A stretch of DNA of 64,000 nucleotides from CAMAVH01 sp964628235 (GTDB lineage: Bacteria > Pseudomonadota > Alphaproteobacteria > SMXQ01), in assembly GCA_964628235.1 (NCBI GenBank), contig CAZVLU010000003.1, positions 69,557 through 133,556 of the forward strand, read 5' to 3'. The first letter of the stretch is position 1; each line of letters begins with the position of its first letter. The translations under genes and the position numbers were made by a program. Shown here in pieces: positions 25,891-34,391 of the stretch. The notes below the pieces were generated by a model that saw only the letters and a program-made list of their open reading frames with translations, ran no database searches and was not told the DNA's origin.

Positions 25891-27408
25891 ATGCACGATG
25901 ATCCCCTCGAACACGGCCATTTCGGCATCAATGACGAAGCGGTTTTCGGCCCTGTTGCCGAGGATGGCTTCCCGAGCAATCCGGACTGGTTGCGGCTGAC
26001 CAGCGTCGGGATCGACATCGGCTCGTCCACCTCGCATCTCATGTTCTCGCGCCTGATCCTGCGCCGGCGTAGCCAGCAGATGTCGAGCGAATTCGAGGTG
26101 ATCCACCGCGAGGTGCTGTACCGCTCGCCGATTTTGCTGACACCCTATGCCAGCCCCGAAACCATCGATATGGAGGCCCTCGCCGCTTTTATGCGACGCA
26201 GCTACAAGGCGTCTGGCATCGCCATCGACGACGTCGACACCGGAGCCGTGATCTGTACCGGCGAAGCCGTCCGCAAACAAAACTCAGAGGCCATCATCCG
26301 GATGCTGGCCGCGGCCGGGGGGAAATTCGTCTGCGCAACGGCAGGCCCCAACCTCGAGGCCGTGCTCGGCGCCCATGGCTCTGGCGCCGTCGCCAGATCG
26401 CGCGAAAACGACGTTTGCCTGCATGTCGATATCGGCGGCGGCACGGCAAAATTGGCGGTCATCGCATCCGGCGTCATCGTCGAGACCGCGTCGGTCAACG
26501 TCGGCGCGCGATTGCTGGCGTGGGACAACGACAACCGGATCGTCCGCATAGAGGCCGCCGGCAAAACGATCGCGCTCGCCAGCGGGCATCCCCTCGCTCT
26601 CGGCGACAAAATCAACGAGGAAGAGAAGCGGGCCCTGGCCGAACGCTTGGCGGACATCCTGTGCGAGGTCATGCAGCGCGAGCCGTTGTCGCCTCTCGCC
26701 GCCGGCATGATCGTATCTGGGCCGCTCAAATACAGCGGCCCGATCGACGAGATCAGTTTCTCCGGCGGCGTCAGCGAATATATCTACGGCCTCTATGGCC
26801 GCGAGCACGGCGATCTCGGGCCTCTGCTCGGCACCGCCATTCGCCGGCGCGTGCCAGCGCTCGGCCTGTCACTGGCGGGCAGCCTCGAGCGCATCCGCGC
26901 CACCGTCATCGGCGCCTCGCAATATACGGTGCAGCTCTCCAGCAGCACCGTCTTCATCTCGCGCGCAGGCCTGCTGCCGCAGTCCGATCTGCAGGTCGTA
27001 CCGGCGCATCTGCCGGCCGATCCCAGGCTGCTCACCGCCGCGTCGGTCAAGGACGCGATCCTGCAGGGTTTCGACCGCCTCGACATCGCACCCGACACCC
27101 TGCATCGGCCGATCGCCTTGGCTCTGCTCGGCCCGGTGATTCCCAATCGCGCCTCGATCAAGGCGCTGTGCAGCGCTATCCAGCAGACCCTTGGGCCGGT
27201 CACGAACTTTCCATGGATCGTCATCCTCACGGCCGATGTCGCCGGCCTCGTCGGCTCCATCCTCAAGGAGGAGGAAAAAGTGCCGCAGGACATCATCGTC
27301 CTCGACGGCATCAAGGTCGGCGAGTTCGATTTCATCGATCTCGGCCAGCCGATCAAGTCGGTCGATGCGATTCCGGCGGTCGTCAAATCCCTGGTGTTTG
27401 AAGGCTGA
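25891..27408 (+). CDS. EutA-like protein (ethanolamine ammonia-lyase reactivase family)
   Basis: A 505-residue actin/Hsp70-fold ATPase. Phosphate-1 motif SVGIDIGSSTSHLMFSRL (about 38-55) and phosphate-2 motif VDIGGGTAKLAVI (about 180), with AGPNLEAVLGAHGSGA and VNVGARLL, are colinear with EutA, which removes damaged cobalamin from ethanolamine ammonia-lyase. No EutB, EutC or any B12 enzyme gene is in the window. GAGGGTAAGG precedes the ATG. The gene converges with bicupin1, 18 nt apart. Either the lyase is encoded elsewhere or this branch serves another protein; I favour a link with the neighbouring cupin/Rieske genes only as a hypothesis. Confidence 0.85.
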   Translation: MHDDPLEHGHFGINDEAVFGPVAEDGFPSNPDWLRLTSVGIDIGSSTSHLMFSRLILRRRSQQMSSEFEVIHREVLYRSPILLTPYASPETIDMEALAAFMRRSYKASGIAIDDVDTGAVICTGEAVRKQNSEAIIRMLAAAGGKFVCATAGPNLEAVLGAHGSGAVARSRENDVCLHVDIGGGTAKLAVIASGVIVETASVNVGARLLAWDNDNRIVRIEAAGKTIALASGHPLALGDKINEEEKRALAERLADILCEVMQREPLSPLAAGMIVSGPLKYSGPIDEISFSGGVSEYIYGLYGREHGDLGPLLGTAIRRRVPALGLSLAGSLERIRATVIGASQYTVQLSSSTVFISRAGLLPQSDLQVVPAHLPADPRLLTAASVKDAILQGFDRLDIAPDTLHRPIALALLGPVIPNRASIKALCSAIQQTLGPVTNFPWIVILTADVAGLVGSILKEEEKVPQDIIVLDGIKVGEFDFIDLGQPIKSVDAIPAVVKSLVFEG

Positions 27409-27426
27409 CGCCTTGCGCCGCCCCGC

Positions 27427-28581
27427 CTAAGTGTCGCGTTCGCTGGTCGGCCCGACCTCGCCGTTGCAGCAAGAGACGAATGCCTTCATGCGGCAGGGCG
27501 CGCCATGCCGGGCCAATTCCGCCTCGAACAACTCGTGGATGTGCGGATGCTCGTCGGCATATTCGATCTGCCCGCCGCCGTCCTTGGTGCTCGTCTCGAT
27601 CATGGCGGCGCGGCCGGTGGGGGGCAGAAAGCCTGCCGTGCCGGGCCGCATCGCGAGATAGCGCGCGCGGGTCGTGCCGGTGTTGAAATGCTGATGAAAA
27701 CAGCCGTCGCTCGGAATGATGACCATGCCGTTCTTTTTCCAGTCGCAACGGCGCAGATCCGACAGGTCGTCTTTCGTCCACAGCAGCGAGAAGCCGACGC
27801 CGCTGAGGACGACCAGATGCGCGCCGGGCCCATGGCGGTGGGCCTTCTTATAGGTGCCGACAGGAAACTCGGAGATATGGGCCTTTTGCGAATTCTTCGC
27901 CATCTCCAGCATGACATTGATGCCGCCGGCGCCGCGCGCTTTCCAGCCGTATAGCGCCATGTCCGGCGCGTTGGGCACAAAGTTGGTCTCCCAGACACGC
28001 CGGTTATAGAGCTTGCCGCCGGCGAACTGGCTGCCCCCCGGCCTATAGCGGCTGGTGAACTGGAACGGGTTATTGAAGACGAAATCGTCGTCGCGCGCGC
28101 GGCGCATCACCGGCGGCGCGTCGGTCACCGCGACATAGCGGGCCGGCTCGGCGCCGACATTGAAATGCTGGTACCAGGCATTGAGCGGAATCGAGAAGAA
28201 GCTGCCAGCCTTCCATTCGAAGGACTCGGCTGATTGTCCGTCCAGCCAAATCCGTGTCGCGCCGCGGCCCGACAGGATGTAGACGTTCTCCTCGTACATA
28301 TGCCGCTCGGGCTCGGACTGCGCGCCAGGCGCGATTTCCACCAGATGGGCGTCATTTGGGAGATATTCGTTGGGAACATTGATGACGGCCCCCATCCCGC
28401 CCTTGCGCGCCCATGGACCGAGTTCGACCGTGCCAAGATCACCGAAGGCGAAATCTTCGATCACCTTGACTCCTTCGCGCGCCTGCCAATTGCGGTAGGC
28501 GTCGGCGATGACGAAGTCATCGAGCGGCTCCGTCGGCGCCTCGGCGATTTTCATGTCGGTCGGCATTGTCTCAGTCGTCAT
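27427..28581 (-). CDS. Bicupin protein with a three-His C-terminal site (bicupin1)
   Basis: A 384-residue cytoplasmic protein with two cupin domains (about 60-155 and 215-310). Domain 1 has a degenerate metal motif (RHMYEEN with H94, then YQHFN with H139). Domain 2 keeps H248 and H250 (AHRHGPGAH) and H296/H298 (FHQHFN) but has Ala where most cupins have Glu, giving a 3-His centre like gentisate-type ring-cleaving dioxygenases. The size also fits bicupin dioxygenases. Some databases call relatives ethanolamine ammonia-lyase-activating protein, which fits the adjacent EutA-like gene. ATG 28581 has GGAGAA upstream. It lies downstream of Rieske3 on the same strand; bicupin2 follows Rieske5 in the same way. 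Confidence 0.8.
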   Translation of the reverse strand: MTTETMPTDMKIAEAPTEPLDDFVIADAYRNWQAREGVKVIEDFAFGDLGTVELGPWARKGGMGAVINVPNEYLPNDAHLVEIAPGAQSEPERHMYEENVYILSGRGATRIWLDGQSAESFEWKAGSFFSIPLNAWYQHFNVGAEPARYVAVTDAPPVMRRARDDDFVFNNPFQFTSRYRPGGSQFAGGKLYNRRVWETNFVPNAPDMALYGWKARGAGGINVMLEMAKNSQKAHISEFPVGTYKKAHRHGPGAHLVVLSGVGFSLLWTKDDLSDLRRCDWKKNGMVIIPSDGCFHQHFNTGTTRARYLAMRPGTAGFLPPTGRAAMIETSTKDGGGQIEYADEHPHIHELFEAELARHGAPCRMKAFVSCCNGEVGPTSERDT

Positions 28582-28673
28582 CCATTGTTCTCCAAACAAT
28601 CATCGCCGCAGAGGAAAATTTGCCATGCGGAGTCTAGGTTGGGCAGGTCAGGTATTTTTTGCTAACGCGGATC

Positions 28674-28705
28674 AGCGTCGCTTGCTCGATGGAGCAGGCG
28701 ACGCT
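28674..28705 (-). other. Intercistronic stem-loop, 14-bp with one G-U
   Basis: Arms 28674-28687 and 28692-28705 with a 4-nt loop, in the 183-nt gap between Rieske3 and bicupin1. There is no T-run directly after it on the minus strand. It may reduce readthrough into bicupin1 or protect the Rieske3 mRNA. Confidence 0.65.
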
Positions 28706-28764
28706 TTGAAACGGCAGCAAAAGATGGCGCCCTCGCTTTTGGCCTACAGATAGCCGCTTTGGAT

Positions 28765-29934
28765 TCAGGCCTTTGCAAGCTCGCGGGCCATGCGGCGCTG
28801 TCCGGTAGAGACATTGATGCGGATGCAATCGTTGAGCGCTGGGTCGCGGATCACGCCCTTTGGCTCCTTGCCTTCTTGAACAGATCGAATCTGTTCACGC
28901 AGCAGTCGACGGTATAGGGCGATACCGATGTCGGAACTGCCAAGCGTCTCGCGCGACCGATCGGTGATCGGGCCTTGGGTTTCCCATGCCATTGCGTCGT
29001 GCGAGGCGAAGTTATTCATGTGATATGCGCCGCTGGCGTCCTTTAGAGGCGGCACTTGCTCGTAAGGAATAATATTAGGTTGAATGACGGGGCTGCCATC
29101 ATCGTTGGGCGTAAACTGATAGCGGAAAATTTTGGTATGAGTGTCGTCGACTGGCAGACGCATATGCATAACGATGTGTTCGCGTTGCGGCGATAACAGA
29201 TGGTTTGGGAAGATCACCGGATGGCCTTCTTCTTCCTCGGCCTGTTCGCCACCATAGATGCGTTGCTTGCGCACGCCGGTCCAATTCGGCTCATCGACAA
29301 TCTCGAAATGTAGCTTCTCGATCGGCCGATAATAATAGGCGCCGGAGTTGCCTCTCCCCTTGAGAGTCAGGGTGTGGGCATGAAGGTAGTAGGTATGCGC
29401 CGGGTCGCAAGAATTCTCCATGATCTGCAGCCAGTTGCACTCGATCACGGGTAGGATGAAAACCTTTCTCACGCCGTCCATCCGCAAAAGCTGCTCCCAA
29501 CGTGGTAGCAGGGGCGCTGGACTCGGCCCCATGTAAGCCCAGATCATCCCGCCGAGTGCCTGCACAGGATAGGCGCGCAGCTTGGATTCGCTTTTCAGCG
29601 GGCTATCGCTAGGCTCGAACGGTTGTTCGATGCAGTTTCCTGCGCAGTCGAACTTCCACCCGTGGTAAGGGCAGCGCAAACCATCCTGTTCGATAAATCC
29701 GTAATAGAGCGATGCTGAGCGGTGAGCGCATTGCTCCTCCACTAGGCCGAGTTGTCCCTGAGTGTTGCGAAACAGAACGAGATCCTCGCCGAGAGCGCGG
29801 ACGCGAAGTTTCGGCGAATCTTCTGTGAGTTCTGCCTCTGCGGCGATCGGTTGCCAATAGCGACGCAACAACTCGCCTGCAGGCGTCGCTCTTCCGACGC
29901 GCGTCATTTCTTCGTTGACTTCATGAGATAGCAT
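28765..29934 (-). CDS. Rieske aromatic ring-hydroxylating oxygenase, alpha subunit (Rieske3)
   Basis: A 389-residue oxygenase with C69-x-H71 (CAHR) and C88-x2-H91 (CPYHGW) cluster ligands, the LLRRYWQPIA N-terminal motif, and DPAHTYYLHAH for the mononuclear iron. The C-terminal MAWETQGPITDRSRETLG segment is shared with the phthalate/vanillate oxygenase group. It is about 40 residues shorter than Rieske1/2, like Rieske4/5. A GGAGG-type site is present just upstream of the ATG. The gene is divergent from the SBP3-ATPase2-permease3 operon, repeating the Rieske1/ABC arrangement. No reductase is encoded nearby. Confidence 0.93.
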   Translation of the reverse strand: MLSHEVNEEMTRVGRATPAGELLRRYWQPIAAEAELTEDSPKLRVRALGEDLVLFRNTQGQLGLVEEQCAHRSASLYYGFIEQDGLRCPYHGWKFDCAGNCIEQPFEPSDSPLKSESKLRAYPVQALGGMIWAYMGPSPAPLLPRWEQLLRMDGVRKVFILPVIECNWLQIMENSCDPAHTYYLHAHTLTLKGRGNSGAYYYRPIEKLHFEIVDEPNWTGVRKQRIYGGEQAEEEEGHPVIFPNHLLSPQREHIVMHMRLPVDDTHTKIFRYQFTPNDDGSPVIQPNIIPYEQVPPLKDASGAYHMNNFASHDAMAWETQGPITDRSRETLGSSDIGIALYRRLLREQIRSVQEGKEPKGVIRDPALNDCIRINVSTGQRRMARELAKA

Positions 29935-30194
29935 TGGGGGTCCTCCGATAGTGGCCCAAGAGGCAGCTTGTAAAGCCCGCAGTTACTGAAGATACAGCCG
30001 TTGGTTACTATCCGCCACAAGCTCAGTCTTTTATAAGACTCCCGCTGAAGCTGTTCAGTTCTATAGCCGATAAAGCACAATGGGATTTGCTGTGTTGAAC
30101 AATCACGGCCAGGCTTGATCTCATGTAAAAGCTTGATAGTGTTTGAAGAGAAAAATGGGGTCAAAAAACAGACCCTTACGACAGGGAGCGAAGC
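29935..30194. promoter_or_regulatory. Divergent control region between Rieske3 and SBP3
   Basis: 260 nt without a gene. It contains a perfect dyad AGTCTT-TTAT-AAGACT at 30025-30040 and a hairpin-forming GGGTC-N8-GACCC at 30158-30175 shortly before the SBP3 ribosome site. No clear -35/-10 pair could be singled out. Confidence 0.5.
30025..30040. promoter_or_regulatory. Operator-like 16-nt dyad AGTCTTTTATAAGACT
   Basis: Perfect 6-bp arms around TTAT, central in the divergent region. The binding regulator is unknown; both the IclR and LysR proteins are candidates. Confidence 0.45.
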
Positions 30195-31319
30195 ATGTTT
30201 TATTTCAAAACTATTATTCTGAGCGCAGTGGGGATCGCTTCTCTTGCGTTTTCGGCAGCCGCGCAGGCGCCGATCGACGTGAGCGATTGGCCAGCCGTGC
30301 TGGAAAAGGCGAAGAAAGAGGGGACAGTCGTCGTACACGGCGCCCCGGGGCAGCGTTACGCTGCCGTACTGAAGGACGCCTTTCAGAAACGATATCCTGA
30401 CATCAAGGTGGAGTTTTCCGGCGCCGCCAACCGCACCGCCATTCCGCGGCTGCTCCGCGAGCGTCAGGCTGGCATATTCAATCAGGATGTCTGGACGTCC
30501 GGCTCTTCCGCCATATCGCAGTTAAAGCCCGCCAAAGCCTTGCAGCCCTTGGCTCCATTCCTGCGCAAAGAGACCATGGACGATAAAAATTGGATCGGCG
30601 GATTTGCCGCAGGCTTCACCGACCATGAGCAAACCTACTTCTATTCCTTCGATGGCACGGTGCAGAATCCGATCCATGTGAACTGGGATTTTGTCAAAAG
30701 GGACCAGATCAAGTCGGTCCAAGACCTTCTCAAGCCCGAGTTTGCGAACAAGATCGTATGGGATGACCCGCGCCGGGGCGGCTCGGGCAACGGGGCCTCG
30801 CTGACTGTGCTGGAGAACTTTGGCGAAGACTTCCTGCGTCAGCTGTATTCGCAAAAAAGCGTATTCACCACCAATCGTCGCCAAGCTGCCGAGTGGCTGG
30901 TGCGCGGCCGCTATCCCATCGCCATCGGACTCGATGACGCCGAGATGGAAGTGTTTGAAAAGCAAGGGCTAGGCAAAAACGTGCAGACGCTGGACAACAG
31001 CTTCTACAAGGTCGAGCAATTGTCCCCCGGTTTTGGCTCAGTCGGCATTATCGATAAATCGCCGCGTCCGAATGCCGCCGCAGTGTATGTCAATTGGCTG
31101 CTGAGCCAAGAAGGACAGGAATCCTGGGTCGGCGTGCCCCGTAACTCGCGCAGGATCGGCGTGACGTCGCCTGATCCTAAGCAGGGACCGAAGCCGGGCG
31201 TGAAATACTTCAACGGCCATCATGAGAAATACGCCGAAGTCCGCGAGCGGCTTCAGCGTGTCGCGCGGGAGGTCATCGCTGCGCCGATGCCAGAGGGAGG
31301 CGGCGGGGCGGCGGACTAG
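30195..31319 (+). CDS. ABC transporter periplasmic solute-binding protein (SBP3)
   Basis: A 374-residue SBP with a signal peptide (about 1-24, cleavage near AAAQA-PID). The family pattern is WPAVLEKAKKEGTVVVHGA at the N-lobe and RPNAAAVYVNWLLSQEGQ in the C-lobe. No Tyr-Tyr pair exists, arguing against the FbpA-type iron site. It is first in a three-gene transporter operon with ATPase2 (17-nt gap) and permease3. GGGAG precedes the ATG. The C-terminus ends with a Gly-rich tail. Its closest functional neighbour is the divergent Rieske3 gene, so the ligand may be that enzyme's substrate. Confidence 0.86.
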   Translation: MFYFKTIILSAVGIASLAFSAAAQAPIDVSDWPAVLEKAKKEGTVVVHGAPGQRYAAVLKDAFQKRYPDIKVEFSGAANRTAIPRLLRERQAGIFNQDVWTSGSSAISQLKPAKALQPLAPFLRKETMDDKNWIGGFAAGFTDHEQTYFYSFDGTVQNPIHVNWDFVKRDQIKSVQDLLKPEFANKIVWDDPRRGGSGNGASLTVLENFGEDFLRQLYSQKSVFTTNRRQAAEWLVRGRYPIAIGLDDAEMEVFEKQGLGKNVQTLDNSFYKVEQLSPGFGSVGIIDKSPRPNAAAVYVNWLLSQEGQESWVGVPRNSRRIGVTSPDPKQGPKPGVKYFNGHHEKYAEVRERLQRVAREVIAAPMPEGGGGAAD

Positions 31320-31336
31320 ACCGGGCGATTATTTTC

Positions 31337-32434
31337 ATGACACATCCGATTATCGAAGTCCGAGGCGTATGCAAAAGCTTCGGCGCTGTCAGTGCGTTGC
31401 GCGACGTGAATTTCACCATCGCGAAAGGCGAGGTGTTTACATTGCTCGGACCTTCCGGTTGCGGCAAGTCCACCACGCTTCGCATTATCGCTGGCTTGGA
31501 GGATGCCACCGCCGGCGAGGTCGTTCTCAACGGACGAACCGTTTACTCTTCGGCGAGGCGGGTCAATTTACCTCCCGAGAAGCGAAATATGGGCATGGTC
31601 TTCCAGTCCTATGCCATTTGGCCCCATATGACGGTGGCCGAGAACGTCGCTTACCCGCTCACCCTTCGTAAGCTGCCGCGCGCGGTTATCCGCGAGCGCG
31701 TGATGGCAGCTTTGAGACTCGTCGATCTCGAAGTTCAGGCCGATCGCGACGCGCCCAAGCTGTCTGGCGGCCAGCAGCAGCGGGTGGCCTTGGCACGGGC
31801 CTTGGTCTATGAGCCCGAAGTCCTGCTGCTCGACGAGCCGCTGTCGAACCTCGACGTAAAACTGCGAGAGCAGATGCGTTATGAGATCAAGGTTCTGCAG
31901 GAGCGGCTCGGTCTAACGCTGATTTATGTCACGCACGACCAAGGAGAGGCCCTGAGCCTATCCAATCGCATCGCTCTCATGAGCCAGGGGCAGGTAGAGC
32001 AGATCGGCGCACCGGACGAGCTTTATGATCGGCCGAAAACGGAATTCGTGCGTGATTTCCTCGGCAAGACCGTGACCATTCCAGGGCGGGTCAGCGGGGT
32101 GGACGGCGGTGCTGCGCGAATCGTTCTTGGCAATGGCGCTGGCGAACTTTTGTGGACCGCTCCGCAAGGCGTCCAAATGCCCGCTGCCGGCAGCGCAATT
32201 AGGGTCGCCATCCGGCCAGAACGTATCGCGCTTTCCGCGGCGCAATCCGCTCAGGCGAACTGCCTAGTTGGCAACATCGAAACGGTGCTTTACCAGGGCG
32301 ATCGCACGGAATGCGCGGTGCGCGTCGGCAGCGACCTGATCACGATCTACGGGCCGCCAGAGGCGCGCACGATGCGCGGACGCAACGTGACGCTCGTGCT
32401 GGTGCCGGAGGCGTTGACGCTATGGCCGATCTAA
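31337..32434 (+). CDS. ABC transporter ATP-binding protein (ATPase2)
   Basis: 365 residues: Walker A GPSGCGKST, Q-loop MVFQSYAIWPH, signature LSGGQQQR, Walker B VLLLDEP, H-loop VTHDQGEAL, and a C-terminal TOBE/MalK-type regulatory domain (about 275-365). Same group as FbpC/PotA. It overlaps permease3 by 13 nt, exactly as ATPase1 overlaps permease1, with the shared C-terminal residues ALTLWP encoded in the overlap. Energises uptake through SBP3-permease3. Confidence 0.94.
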   Translation: MTHPIIEVRGVCKSFGAVSALRDVNFTIAKGEVFTLLGPSGCGKSTTLRIIAGLEDATAGEVVLNGRTVYSSARRVNLPPEKRNMGMVFQSYAIWPHMTVAENVAYPLTLRKLPRAVIRERVMAALRLVDLEVQADRDAPKLSGGQQQRVALARALVYEPEVLLLDEPLSNLDVKLREQMRYEIKVLQERLGLTLIYVTHDQGEALSLSNRIALMSQGQVEQIGAPDELYDRPKTEFVRDFLGKTVTIPGRVSGVDGGAARIVLGNGAGELLWTAPQGVQMPAAGSAIRVAIRPERIALSAAQSAQANCLVGNIETVLYQGDRTECAVRVGSDLITIYGPPEARTMRGRNVTLVLVPEALTLWPI

Positions 32435-34149
32435 CGCTCGCGCACCCGTCAGGAAGCCGCGCCAGCCGCCTGTTCGAGTTCAGAACGGTCCTGTTCACGA
32501 TCATCCTGTTATTGACCGTCTTTCTGGTGCTCTATCCTGTCCTGCTGATCGCGGTCTATTCTTTCGACATCGGCGAGGCGCGAGGACAGTTCGAATTCGG
32601 TTTGGGCGCCTGGCGCTATGCCTTGTCAGATCCCACGATGCTTGGCGCCGTGGTGAACTCTCTCAAGCTTCTCGTGTCGATTCATGGCATCGCTCTGCCG
32701 ATCGCCGTAGTGATCGCATGGGTTCTGGCGCGCACCGATATTCCATATCGGCATGGGCTTGAATTCATGTTCTGGATTTCGTTTTTTCTGCCATCGTTAT
32801 CGGTGACGCTTGGCTGGATTATGTGTCTTGACCCGGAATATGGCCTTTTCAATAGCGTCGCCAAGATGCTGCCCTTTGTCGAAGAGGCGCCGTTTAACAT
32901 TTATTCCTTCTGGGGCATTGTCTGGGCGCATCTCGGCGGCAATTCGATCGCCCTCAAGGTGATGCTGCTGACGCCGACCTTCCGCAATATCGATGCCTCT
33001 TTAGAGGAAGCGTCGAGAGTGGCGGGCGCAGGCCGAACGAAGACTCTCTTGCGCATTATCGTGCCGGCAATGATGCCGGCATTGATCGCTATCATCCTCA
33101 TGGCGATGATTCGCGCGATGCAGTCGTTTGAAATCGAGCTCGTTCTGGGGCCGCCGTTCCAGTTCTATATATATTCGACAATGGTTTACACACTCATCTC
33201 GCAGGAGCCGCCGCAATTCGCTTCGGCCTCTGCGTTGGCCACCCTCGGGCTGGCCGTTATCCTGCCGCTGATCTTCGTGCAGCGTAAACTCAGCCTTCGT
33301 CGCCAGTACACCACCTTGACAGGCAAGCTTCAGACCCAGCCGGTTCGGCTCGGGATATGGCGCTTGCCGATATTTTTCTCCGTGTTGGTCGTCGTCCTCT
33401 TGCTCACGGTGATTCCGCTCGTTTTCGTCGCTCTGGCCTCTTTTATGAAGCTCCTGGGGTTCTTCCATATCGAGGATCCTTACACGCTCAGCCATTGGAC
33501 AACGGTATTCAACGACCCGATCTTCTTGAACGCCACATGGAACACGCTGGTCATGGCGAGCGGGGCGGCCATCCTCTCCGTGGTCTTGTTCTCTCTGATC
33601 GCCTACTTCACTGTGCGCACGACGTTCAGGGCGCGAGCGCTCCTCGATTTCATCTCATGGCTTCCGTTCGCAGTTCCCGGGCTGCTTTTTGGGTTGGGGC
33701 TTTTATACGTCTTCCTCGAATCTCCGCTGTTTCGTCCGCTCTATGGCTCGATGTTTTTGCTCATCCTGGCCACGGTCGTGAGTTCGATGACGCTAGGAAC
33801 GCAAATCATCAAATCGAACATGATGCAACTGGGGCAAGAGCTGGAGGAGGCGTCGCGCATTTCCGGAGCGAGCTGGATCATCACGTTCGTTCGCGTGGTC
33901 CTGCCGATCATGATCCCGATTCTGCTGCTGGTCGGGGTGATGAATTTCATCGGCGCGGCGCGCGATGTCGCCTCGGTGGCGCTGATCGCGACCGCCCAGA
34001 CAAAAACGCTGGCGCTGCTTCAGCTCGACTACATGGTGGAAGGCCGCTACGAGACGGGTGCCGTGATATCGCTCGTAGTCGTTTTCCTGAGCACCGGAGT
34101 CGCAATTCTCGCGCGGCTGTTTGGCCTGCGGGTCGGCATCCGCAATTAG
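32422..34149 (+). CDS. ABC transporter permease, fused double domain (permease3)
   Basis: A 575-residue inner-membrane protein with two BPD_transp_1 halves; EAA loops are EEASRVAGAGRTKTLLRI (about 190-210) and EEASRISGASWIITFVRV (about 475-495). ATG 32422 is chosen because the frame upstream lies inside ATPase2 and because the MAD-L start mirrors permease1. It is the last gene of the unit B transporter; its end faces the end of the LysR gene about 240 nt away. Confidence 0.92.
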   Translation: MADLTLAHPSGSRASRLFEFRTVLFTIILLLTVFLVLYPVLLIAVYSFDIGEARGQFEFGLGAWRYALSDPTMLGAVVNSLKLLVSIHGIALPIAVVIAWVLARTDIPYRHGLEFMFWISFFLPSLSVTLGWIMCLDPEYGLFNSVAKMLPFVEEAPFNIYSFWGIVWAHLGGNSIALKVMLLTPTFRNIDASLEEASRVAGAGRTKTLLRIIVPAMMPALIAIILMAMIRAMQSFEIELVLGPPFQFYIYSTMVYTLISQEPPQFASASALATLGLAVILPLIFVQRKLSLRRQYTTLTGKLQTQPVRLGIWRLPIFFSVLVVVLLLTVIPLVFVALASFMKLLGFFHIEDPYTLSHWTTVFNDPIFLNATWNTLVMASGAAILSVVLFSLIAYFTVRTTFRARALLDFISWLPFAVPGLLFGLGLLYVFLESPLFRPLYGSMFLLILATVVSSMTLGTQIIKSNMMQLGQELEEASRISGASWIITFVRVVLPIMIPILLLVGVMNFIGAARDVASVALIATAQTKTLALLQLDYMVEGRYETGAVISLVVVFLSTGVAILARLFGLRVGIRN

Positions 34150-34391
34150 GCCGTTTGCTATAATCACCAAGTTGAAACTGTGAGTTGATCAGGCTCAGCG
34201 CGCGGCTGTTCTTGCGCCGTTTAGCGAGCGCTTTCGCAGGAAAATGATTGGCTACGAGTGGAGTCTGGAGCGAAACATTCTCCGCGTATGTGTTTATTTA
34301 CCGCTCAATAAAAAAACGCTGTCTCTATAGGCGTATTCCGCTAACTACAAGCGAGCCGGGGGAGCGACTGATCTCGCTTTGGCTGACAAAG
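34150..34391. other. Gene-free gap between convergent permease3 and LysR genes
   Basis: About 240 nt with no coding frame and no convincing terminator hairpin; only an A-run near 34310 stands out. Confidence 0.35.

Noticed and set aside
25891..27408. Part of an ethanolamine utilisation operon
   Set aside because: No EutBC, EutD, EutE or shell-protein genes are in the window.
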